Source of the DNA: CAZKVU01 sp964556475
GTDB lineage: Bacteria; Patescibacteriota; Microgenomatia; UBA1406; HO2-37-13b
DNA length: 13,268 bases
NCBI GenBank assembly: GCA_964556475.1
Contig: CAZKVU010000021.1
Span: 1-13,268 of the forward strand
Direction: 5' to 3'
In this document: positions 7,699 to 13,268 of the stretch, piece after piece
How the letters are laid out: each line of letters starts with the position of its first letter
Position numbering within the stretch: position 1 is the first letter of the stretch
The notes under the pieces: model-generated
The model's database searches: none
What the model was told of the DNA's origin: nothing
The model's input: the letters and a program-made list of their open reading frames with translations, nothing else
Translations under genes and position numbers: made by a program

Positions 7699-9102
7699 TT
7701 AATGAGCGTGCAAAACGGCACCTTGTGACTCTATAAATGACTTAACCTCTTGTAATTTTTCGTTTACGAGTGCTTCTGTTTTTGCTTCCAGGTTGAGCCT
7801 CATAAGCGGCTCGGTATTTGAGGTGCGCACATTAAATCTCCAATCACCATAATCAATAGAAATACCATCGAGAGTTGAGAGTTCACCGTCTTTATACTTT
7901 TCTTTAAGTATGTTTAAAATTTCTGAAGCATTATCTGTTTTGAAATTAAATTCCCCAGATTCATAACTTCGACGTATATCTTCAATTATCTGTGATAAAG
8001 GCTTGCCAGCATCTGAAATGGCCTTTAATACAATCAAGATAATAGCAACTTGCGACTCAGCACCTCCTGTTGCCCTTAAGAACATATGTCCCGATGATTC
8101 GCCGCCAAAAATACCACCTTCCTCATGCAATTGCTTAGTAATAAACGCATGGCCAACTCGTGTGATACTCGATACTCCTCCAAATTCTTTAATAATTTGA
8201 CGAGGAGTCATAACATAACGAATATCGTAAAGTATTCTTTCACCGGGATATTTCTTAAGCAGTTCGCGAGCTACGAGTGCTGTAATCATTGAAGCAGGAA
8301 TCATGCTTCCTTTTTCATCAACAAAGAAAATCCTGTCACCATCGCCGTCTGGGGCTATACCTAAGTCTGCTTTTTCTTCAACAACTCTTTTCATAAGCTC
8401 AGCATAGTTCTCAAATACGAGCGGATCTGGTTGATGTGAAGGGAACGTTCCATCCAAGTCAAAGTTCATTTTGATAAGTTCGCCAGGGAGATCTTTAAAC
8501 AAAGGCTCAATATACGTTGCAGCCATAGCGTTTGCCGCGTCTGCAACCACCTTTAAGGGTTTGATCTCAGATGGCGAAACTAATGTATATGCATTCTTTA
8601 GCTCCTCCTTCACAATTTCTTCTACTTGCTTTTCTTGACCCCTCTCACCTTTTAACTGAACTTTATCTAAGGCATGCTGCTTTATGTCATTCATGCCAGT
8701 ATCTCCTCCGATCTTTATTATCTTATCGCCTTCACGCATAACAATTTTGATTCCGTTATAGTTGGCTGGATTATGTGAAGCGGTTAATTGAACACCAGCG
8801 TCACCTTGTAAATGAAGTACAGCAAAATAAAAGGTCGGTGTTGAAACAAGGCCTATATCAACTACTGTACAGCCTGCGTCAGTAAGTGCTTTTTTTAGAA
8901 TTGGATAGAGAATGGGAGCAGATGTGCGCATGTCTCTTCCGGTAACAATCGTCATATTTTTCTTACCGGATTTTTGTTCAAAGAAATGTAAAATCGCCTG
9001 TGTGATTTGGTAAATATTATGTTCGTTCATTTCGTCAGGAACTATCCCGCGAATATCGTAACTCTTAAAAATGTTCGTTGGTATTTTATTATCATCACTC
9101 AT
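7699..9102 (-). CDS. manB: Phosphomannomutase / phosphoglucomutase
   Basis: The enzyme moves phosphate between C6 and C1 of mannose or glucose, giving the 1-phosphates used for nucleotide sugars and glycans. The 467-residue protein is full length for the alpha-D-phosphohexomutase family and shows all four active-site elements in order. They are TASHNP (107-112) with phosphoserine Ser109, DGDGDR (252-257) binding Mg2+, GGESSGH (333-339) for sugar specificity, and RTSNTEPLMRL (426-436) binding the phosphate. The N-terminus FKSYDIRGI is typical of the PMM/PGM (AlgC-like) subgroup. GGESSGH fits dual glucose/mannose use, but substrate preference is not proven. The gene starts 12 nt after the stop of the delta-like gene and is followed after 16 nt by PGI/PMI, giving a hexose-phosphate pair. 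An extended -10 element sits 6 nt before its ATG. Confidence 0.93.
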   Translation of the reverse strand: MSDDNKIPTNIFKSYDIRGIVPDEMNEHNIYQITQAILHFFEQKSGKKNMTIVTGRDMRTSAPILYPILKKALTDAGCTVVDIGLVSTPTFYFAVLHLQGDAGVQLTASHNPANYNGIKIVMREGDKIIKIGGDTGMNDIKQHALDKVQLKGERGQEKQVEEIVKEELKNAYTLVSPSEIKPLKVVADAANAMAATYIEPLFKDLPGELIKMNFDLDGTFPSHQPDPLVFENYAELMKRVVEEKADLGIAPDGDGDRIFFVDEKGSMIPASMITALVARELLKKYPGERILYDIRYVMTPRQIIKEFGGVSSITRVGHAFITKQLHEEGGIFGGESSGHMFLRATGGAESQVAIILIVLKAISDAGKPLSQIIEDIRRSYESGEFNFKTDNASEILNILKEKYKDGELSTLDGISIDYGDWRFNVRTSNTEPLMRLNLEAKTEALVNEKLQEVKSFIESQGAVLHAH

Positions 9103-9108
9103 AGCAGC

Positions 9109-9117
9109 ATTCTATCA
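9109..9117 (-). promoter_or_regulatory. Extended -10 element just upstream of manB
   Basis: The minus strand reads TGA-TAGAAT, a TGN extension plus a 5-of-6 -10 hexamer, then 6 nt and ATG 9102. The TGA is also the stop codon of the delta-like gene. No good -35 box is present, as expected for extended -10 promoters. This would give a leaderless internal transcript for manB. Confidence 0.35.
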
Positions 9118-9795
9118 CAAATAAAAACAAAACAAAATTTCCAGAGCTTGGTTTATTGAGTAAGGAGTTGAATCAATCCTCTCAGCTTTTTCGATAGCTG
9201 TAAGCTTAGTATATAACGCAATAAGTTGATCTTGCTGCCATGCTCGAGCCTGCTGCTTTAGTCTGGATGCTTGCCAATCTGCAATTTTCTTTCCTCCTGT
9301 AAAATTTTTATGAATCATGATCAGTTCTTTTACCCTTTTTTGAATCATGTAAAGTAAGAGGTGTTCATCAACAATGGTTGATAATAATTGAATACTGTCA
9401 ACCATTTCCTGTTTCTTTCCTGGCTTTATAGAATCTAGTAATTTCCAAATAGTTATTGGTAAGTCACTGACAAAAATTTTGCTTTTTTTAAAATACGTTT
9501 TAATCGAGCGTGGATCCATTGACTCCTCCCATATATGCAGTAATACGTTTGGATTAGATTCATACAAAAGAGCTATTTCACGGGTTTTTTTCTTCGATAG
9601 AATATTTTCAGCTGAAAAGGCTACATTTTTAATAAACAAATTCTGTTCATGTTCTACTGATCGGAGCACCTCCTCAATATTATTTGAGTTAATTGATTTC
9701 AGATCGCTTGTACCAGCCGTTAATATTTTTTCTCGAGCAGCAGAGAATGCTCTTCGTGAACCCGAAATGTCGCTTCCGCAATAAATAATAATCAT
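9115..9795 (-). CDS. holA: Probable DNA polymerase III delta subunit (HolA-like), short form
   Basis: The 226-residue protein has no catalytic motif of its own. Its pattern resembles the clamp-loader delta subunit, which opens the sliding clamp during replication. It starts MIIIYCGSDISGSRRAF, like the first strand and helix of HolA. The middle has a loop with FIKNVAFSAEN, followed by LLHIWEESMD, where delta proteins have hydrophobic strands. The C-terminal third, ADWQASRLKQQARAWQQDQL (residues 172-191) followed by a helix ending in EKAERID, fits the W/F-x-x-x-x-L-x-x-Q-A-R helix of the delta collar domain. Family members usually have about 330-340 residues, so this one is about 100 short, as reported for some reduced genomes. 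The assignment is by pattern only. It is the first gene of the minus-strand block and functionally unrelated to the genes after it. Confidence 0.55.
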   Translation of the reverse strand: MIIIYCGSDISGSRRAFSAAREKILTAGTSDLKSINSNNIEEVLRSVEHEQNLFIKNVAFSAENILSKKKTREIALLYESNPNVLLHIWEESMDPRSIKTYFKKSKIFVSDLPITIWKLLDSIKPGKKQEMVDSIQLLSTIVDEHLLLYMIQKRVKELIMIHKNFTGGKKIADWQASRLKQQARAWQQDQLIALYTKLTAIEKAERIDSTPYSINQALEILFCFYL

Positions 9796-9805
9796 CGTTG
9801 GTTTA

Positions 9806-9814
9806 ATTTTACCA
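9806..9814 (-). promoter_or_regulatory. Candidate extended -10 promoter of the minus-strand block
   Basis: The minus strand reads TGG-TAAAAT, a TGN extension plus a 5-of-6 hexamer, 10 nt before ATG 9795. No convincing -35 box is seen. It lies back to back with the plus-strand promoter at 9815-9841 and is the natural start for the block running down to gpmI. Confidence 0.35.
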
Positions 9815-9841
9815 TTGACTTTAGTTAAGTTTGCGTATTAT
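9815..9841 (+). promoter_or_regulatory. Promoter of the exported Pro/Thr-rich protein
   Basis: TTGACT (9815-9820) is followed by TATTAT (9836-9841) after 15 nt, then 6 nt and ATG 9848. TATGAT (9839-9844) at an 18-nt spacing is an alternative that would favour ATG 9863. The TTG of the -35 box is in frame with the coding region and mimics a start codon. Confidence 0.5.
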
Positions 9842-9847
9842 GATGAT

Positions 9848-11325
9848 ATGAAGTACATTTTTATGAAAAAAAGAGTTTCTCAGTTCGTTATTGCTTTATT
9901 TGTTGTTCATCTATCAACTGGTTTTATCTATGCTCAAGGACTTCGTGTACCATCTCCCACACCTACACCAACAAGAACCACTGAACCAACGAGCCCAGTA
10001 GTCATACAAACTTCTGGACAAGGTACGGTTGATCTTAATGATCCATCTGTTGGGGTTGTTATTAGTAATAATGGGGGAGATATTAGTATTGGTGTTATAG
10101 ATAATGTTCCGCCACCTGCACCCACTGCTGCGCCTACATCAGCTGTTATTCAAAACCCAACAACAGCTCCTTTCCCGACGACGGTGATACCGACTTCCGG
10201 TTCTGTAGTTAATCCAACACAACAAGTAAATGAACCGACGCCAATACAAGCTATTCCAAGCTCNNNNNNNNNNNNNNNNNNNNNNNNNNNNNNNNNNNNN
10301 NNNNNNNNNNNNNNNNNNNNNNNNNNNNNNNNNNNNNNNNNNNNNNNNNNNNNNNNNNNNNNNGAGATAAGGTTGATGAACCGACTGTTGTTATTGACCC
10401 CTCTACTGGTGTAACACAGCCAGAGTACGTTCTTGTTTCACCGACTCCGACAACCCCACCGCTCGTGAGAGTGACACCAACGCCTTTGCCACAACCAGAA
10501 CCTACAAGCGCCCCGACGATTCTATCTCCCGTTATTGATCCAATCATCGATATTATCGATGTGATCTTTGGTAATGATAAAACAGATTTGCCCACAACGA
10601 CTGTAGACCCTGTTACAGGTGAAGTTCAGCCTGAATATGTTCTTGTTTCGCCAACACCAACCCCAAGGCCAATCCCAGTAGTTGGAGGCGCAATTCAAGC
10701 TATCAGCGACTTTCTAAGCGGGAATGTTTCAACCGAAACATTAACATCAGAACAGAAGGCCATTTTGGCAGACAGCTTTGTTTCCAATGCATCTAGTGAA
10801 GTTCAGAATTTATTCGTTAAGGCGAGCGATTTAATATCGCCTCAAATTTCTGAATTACTCGGTATGGGAGCAGGTAGAAACAGCCAACTCCCAGATACGT
10901 CCGAGCAAATTGTAGAAAGCTATCTGGCTAGCTATCAATTAAAGGTTGTTGCCGATCACGAAGGTAACGTTATCGTACAGAGAGGAGACGCATCAGTTAA
11001 AATCCCCGTTCCGATTATTGTTAATCCACAAAATCGATCATTCTCAGTTTTGACTGACAAAGGCACGATCCCTGTGACATTTTACCCCGACACTGTTAAG
11101 GATGAGCTCGCATTGAATAGAATGATTAATGATGACTTAGATATGACACTTGGATTAAAGAATGATGAGCTAGTATATGTTGCTCAGGGCTGCGAAACTG
11201 AATTTATGTTTGCCTTCTTACCCGTTTGCCCACAAAAACAGATCGTCATATCAGCAAGAGACATGAATATTCATGAGGTTCGTCAATCCACTATATCACG
11301 AGTAGTTGATGCTCTTTCAATCTAA
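9848..11325 (+). CDS. Exported Pro/Thr-rich repeat protein of unknown function, interrupted by an assembly gap
   Basis: The N-terminus (MKYIFMKKR, a hydrophobic stretch, then FIYAQG) is a convincing Sec signal peptide with likely cleavage after Ala-Gln or nearby. The mature protein begins with PSPTPTPTRTTEPT and has long Pro/Thr/Ser-rich linkers, typical of extended, often glycosylated surface segments. After the gap, two copies of a module carrying QPEYVLVSPTPT recur with a 210-bp (70-residue) period, each followed by a hydrophobic helix ending in Gly-Asn. The C-terminal part (about the last 190 residues) looks globular, with mixed strands and helices and two Cys (QGCETEF and LPVCPQ) that could form a disulfide. 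No C-terminal anchor or LPXTG-like motif is seen. The reading frame differs on either side of the 100-N run, which is expected from an arbitrary gap length, so I treat this as one gene. ATG 9863 is an alternative start. The family is not recognised. Confidence 0.7.
10264..10363. other. Scaffold gap (100 N)
   Basis: Exactly 100 N, the conventional placeholder for a gap of unknown size. It lies inside the repeat-rich part of the exported protein gene. Repeats of this kind commonly break short-read assemblies, so the missing DNA may be one or more further repeat units. Confidence 0.97.
10378..10671 (+). repeat. Two copies of a protein-coding repeat, 210-bp period
   Basis: Copy A (10378-10461) and copy B (10588-10671) each encode a 28-residue module of the form P-T-x-x-x-D-P-x-T-G-x-x-Q-P-E-Y-V-L-V-S-P-T-P-T. 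By eye they share 19 of 28 residues. The DNA has diverged mainly at third codon positions, so the copies are maintained as protein. The hydrophobic stretch after each copy (ending FGN and LSGN) is also similar, suggesting a full unit of about 70 residues. Confidence 0.75.
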
Positions 11326-11370
11326 TATCTTCTTTATTTTACATTCCATTTAAGGTATATTTATCTTTCT

Positions 11371-11838
11371 ATGAAAAAAAATAATTCAGACGAACAAGCA
11401 ATGGAAGATGCAGTAGAAAATGAAGATGTGAACTTAGACGCAGCTCAGAACATGATAGAACTTGAAGGCAGTATTAAGACATTCCATGCAGGAATTGCAA
11501 TGAAACGTAGCGAAGTCAAGGCACTTAAAGAATCAGTAAAGGATGCCCTGCAAAATGATCAGGTATACATGGAGCAAGAGGAAAAAATCAAAGAAATGGA
11601 AATGCAGCAGGAAAAGACAAAGGAACAAATTATGTCATTGTCATCCATTATTCAAATTAAGGAAGACATTAAAGAATTAACAGCTGAAATTAACGACCTA
11701 CAGAAACTCTTGTCCAAAAACCTTGCTAAATATTATGAAATAACTAAACAGAGCACTATAACTATGAGTAATGGTGAAACATACGAAATAAAGCAGCTTT
11801 TATCTTTGGTCAAGCAATCATCGAAATATAAACCGTAA
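11371..11838 (+). CDS. Small acidic coiled-coil protein of unknown function
   Basis: A 155-residue, highly charged protein with no signal peptide or membrane segment. The N-terminal 25 residues are acidic and probably disordered (SDEQAMEDAVENED). Residues about 28-125 look like two long amphipathic helices rich in Glu, Lys, Met and Leu, with a likely turn near SLSSII (89-94), suggesting an antiparallel helical hairpin or dimeric coiled coil. A short strand-like tail follows (STITMSNGETYEI, 128-140), then a final helix. I recognise no family. It lies 45 nt after the exported protein gene and 72 nt before the nucleotidyltransferase-like gene on the same strand. ATG 11371 has no Shine-Dalgarno sequence. 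An AT-rich region with TATATT (11356-11361) lies just upstream but no clear -35 box fits. A structural or scaffolding role would be a guess. Confidence 0.7.
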   Translation: MKKNNSDEQAMEDAVENEDVNLDAAQNMIELEGSIKTFHAGIAMKRSEVKALKESVKDALQNDQVYMEQEEKIKEMEMQQEKTKEQIMSLSSIIQIKEDIKELTAEINDLQKLLSKNLAKYYEITKQSTITMSNGETYEIKQLLSLVKQSSKYKP

Positions 11839-11849
11839 ATTAAGCATTG

Positions 11850-11878
11850 TTGATACTCTTGAGCTACTGTACTATATA
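11850..11878 (+). promoter_or_regulatory. Promoter upstream of the nucleotidyltransferase-like gene
   Basis: TTGATA (11850-11855), a 17-nt spacer and TATATA (11873-11878) predict a start near 11885 and a leader of about 26 nt before ATG 11911. The leader holds AAAAGG (11893-11898), a weak ribosome binding site candidate. This differs from the leaderless layout elsewhere in the window. Confidence 0.45.
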
Positions 11879-11910
11879 AATAGCCTGTAGTTAAAAGGTT
11901 TTAATATAAT

Positions 11911-13268
11911 ATGCTGGAAGCGCCAGTTTTACCAAGTAGTCCCGATTCGCCACCCGATTCTATACCAGACTCGCTTGATGCAATAAGAGATAGATTAATA
12001 GTACAATCCAGTGATGCCCCTGTTGCTGAAAATCCAGACCCTTTACTAAGAAGAGAATTAGTATATCAACCATTCCAAGACATGGTGCGATCAACAATTC
12101 AAAATATAGCTCACCGAGATCCATCAGAATGGTGGTCCACCACTTACAAAAGTCTCAGAAGAATTCAACGTAGATTACCTGATGGCACATATCCTCCAGA
12201 AATCCAGGAATATGTAGGAAGGCATATATCAGACATTATAGAGCTGGTAAAGGGTGAAAGACAGATTCCAGTACCTGCTGATCCTGAAAATCAACAAGCA
12301 GTTATTGCGGAAAGAGCAAATAGACTTATTCATGAAGTTTCCAATATTGTAGCAATTGATACTGCAGAACGTGAGCCAATCACTATTCAAACAATTCCTC
12401 TAACTGACTTAGTTCAACGATCGGAAACATTAGAATCGGGGTATAGGTTTAAATTGGGAAGAAAACATGTTGTAGATACCGAAATGGATGTTTTTGAAAT
12501 CTATTCACCTTCTCGACAGGAATGGTTTGCATTTCCTATTCCGCGTTTAGATTCAATGATTCATAAAGGTGGGTTCCCACGTGTTGTATTGAAGATACTT
12601 AATAATGCCCCTGTTGGCACTATTGAGGCAGAGCTTCCCCCAAATGATTTAGATGTAATTGCCTGGGGAGAGGAAGAAGAAGCATATAAAGAAGCTCAGG
12701 CTATTGGAGTTGATATTGCAGGTGTGGAAATGGTTCAAAAGAAAGATATCGCTCGATTTTGTAGAACGAGAGATCTTGATTTGAACGGATGCTTTATTGG
12801 CATGGATGGATTAACCTACTCGACAGATGCCCAGGAGGCAGCCAGAACTGGTCATATTCGTGCTCTTCCATCATTACGAGGCTTATATGGACAATCAATG
12901 TTTTTTGTTGACGGTCAAGCACTTCACAATGCACGAGATCTTCAACGAGTATTAAAGTTTGTTTCTGAAGGTAAGGCATTATCTTTTGATTTAACACCAC
13001 TCAACCAACAAGTCGATGTAGGTATTTATGGTCTGGTTCTTGCTGAACGGTTTATGAGAAAACGGAATTCGGCAGAATTACTCAGTAACATGTACCAGCT
13101 CTTGCAAAAAATAGGTCAGGTGCAGGAAGGTGAACACACAATTTATGATGTCCTTAATCGCCTTCATGAGCGATATCCTTTTTTTCAATTCCGAAGGGAA
13201 GATCTTGATAATGTTGGCGTTGCACGATGGCTTATGAGAAAATTAGGAAAACAAATGGAAATAGCATT
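11911..13268 (+). CDS. Unrecognised protein with a divergent CCA-enzyme/poly(A)-polymerase-like nucleotidyltransferase region, 3' end missing
   Basis: An open frame of 452 codons starts at ATG 11911 (preceded in frame by a stop) and runs off the right edge. The first about 210 residues match nothing I know: a Pro/Ser/Asp-rich start, then helical segments. Residues about 219-350 follow, in order, the motifs of the tRNA-nucleotidyltransferase/poly(A)-polymerase head. KGGFPRVVL (219-227) resembles GGxxRxxL. NDLDVIA (245-251) resembles the metal-binding DxD. TRDLDLN (286-292) resembles RRDxxxNA. TGHIRAL (313-319) resembles GxIRA, and ARDLQRVLKF (341-350) resembles the RxLRaxRF neck helix. The GG-to-DxD spacing is about 10 residues longer than usual. 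If active it would add nucleotides to an RNA or another acceptor. The substrate is unknown and it may be an inactive relative. There is no signal peptide. The motif match is seen; the function is inferred. Confidence 0.6.
   Translation, partial: MLEAPVLPSSPDSPPDSIPDSLDAIRDRLIVQSSDAPVAENPDPLLRRELVYQPFQDMVRSTIQNIAHRDPSEWWSTTYKSLRRIQRRLPDGTYPPEIQEYVGRHISDIIELVKGERQIPVPADPENQQAVIAERANRLIHEVSNIVAIDTAEREPITIQTIPLTDLVQRSETLESGYRFKLGRKHVVDTEMDVFEIYSPSRQEWFAFPIPRLDSMIHKGGFPRVVLKILNNAPVGTIEAELPPNDLDVIAWGEEEEAYKEAQAIGVDIAGVEMVQKKDIARFCRTRDLDLNGCFIGMDGLTYSTDAQEAARTGHIRALPSLRGLYGQSMFFVDGQALHNARDLQRVLKFVSEGKALSFDLTPLNQQVDVGIYGLVLAERFMRKRNSAELLSNMYQLLQKIGQVQEGEHTIYDVLNRLHERYPFFQFRREDLDNVGVARWLMRKLGKQMEIA

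Noticed and set aside
10251..10595. Open frame on the minus strand across the N run
   Set aside because: It is antisense to the Pro/Thr-rich gene, its low-complexity Gly/Val/Ser composition is the complement of the PT repeats, and a third of it is N.
9848..11325. Frameshift or two separate genes at the gap
   Set aside because: The frame change coincides with a placeholder gap of arbitrary length. Both sides have the same PT-rich style, so a single gene is the simpler reading.
11905..11910. TATAAT directly before ATG 11911 as a promoter
   Set aside because: It touches the start codon, so transcription would begin inside the gene. The TTGATA/TATATA pair further upstream is better placed.
12794..13000. 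68-codon minus-strand frame near the right edge
   Set aside because: It lies antisense to the long plus-strand frame that carries the nucleotidyltransferase-like motifs, and nothing supports it.
1..13268. Recoded UGA (Gracilibacteria/Absconditabacteria code)
   Set aside because: UGA ends the delta-like gene at the expected place and no conserved gene here contains an internal UGA.
1..13268. tRNA genes, CRISPR arrays, insertion sequences
   Set aside because: No cloverleaf-like sequence, regularly spaced short repeats, transposase or terminal inverted repeats were seen on either strand.

Overview
The window is an AT-rich stretch of bacterial chromosome, most likely from a metagenome-assembled Candidate Phyla Radiation / Patescibacteria genome, perhaps Microgenomates-like. 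That placement is inference. It rests on compact, overlapping genes, an archaeal-type phosphoglucose/phosphomannose isomerase, divergent glycolytic enzymes, a short DNA polymerase III delta-like protein, several genes without Shine-Dalgarno sequences, and a run of unrecognised ORFs. A run of exactly 100 N (10264-10363) marks a scaffold gap. UGA is used as a normal stop, so the recoded genetic code of Gracilibacteria is not in use.

Layout. (1) Positions 1-291, minus strand: the N-terminal 97 residues of an acetyl-CoA synthetase-like enzyme running off the left edge. (2) 363-1268, plus: a PfkB-family sugar or nucleoside kinase. It is divergent from gene 1, and the two promoters have abutting -35 boxes. 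(3) 1246-9795, minus: a six-gene block transcribed in the order DNA polymerase III delta-like, phosphomannomutase/phosphoglucomutase, bifunctional PGI/PMI, PEP synthase, enolase, iPGM. (4) 9848-13268, plus: an exported Pro/Thr-rich repeat protein (interrupted by the assembly gap), a small coiled-coil protein, and a long protein running off the right edge. The last carries what I read as a divergent tRNA-nucleotidyltransferase/poly(A)-polymerase-like head domain.

How it works together. iPGM, enolase and PEP synthase link 3-phosphoglycerate, 2-phosphoglycerate, PEP and pyruvate. PGI/PMI and PMM/PGM link fructose-6-P to glucose-6-P and glucose-1-P, and to mannose-6-P and mannose-1-P, the precursors of nucleotide sugars. 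The block therefore holds the lower trunk and the hexose-phosphate outlet of gluconeogenesis. The acetyl-CoA synthetase and sugar kinase next door fit the same central-carbon theme.

Main points for a second look: a recurrent promoter geometry (-35, spacer, -10, then only 6-7 nt to the ATG) that predicts leaderless mRNAs; a Thr in place of the nucleophilic Ser of iPGM; an enolase with altered signature motifs; and the nucleotidyltransferase-like motifs in the unrecognised 3' gene. No tRNA, rRNA, CRISPR array, insertion sequence or prophage was seen.
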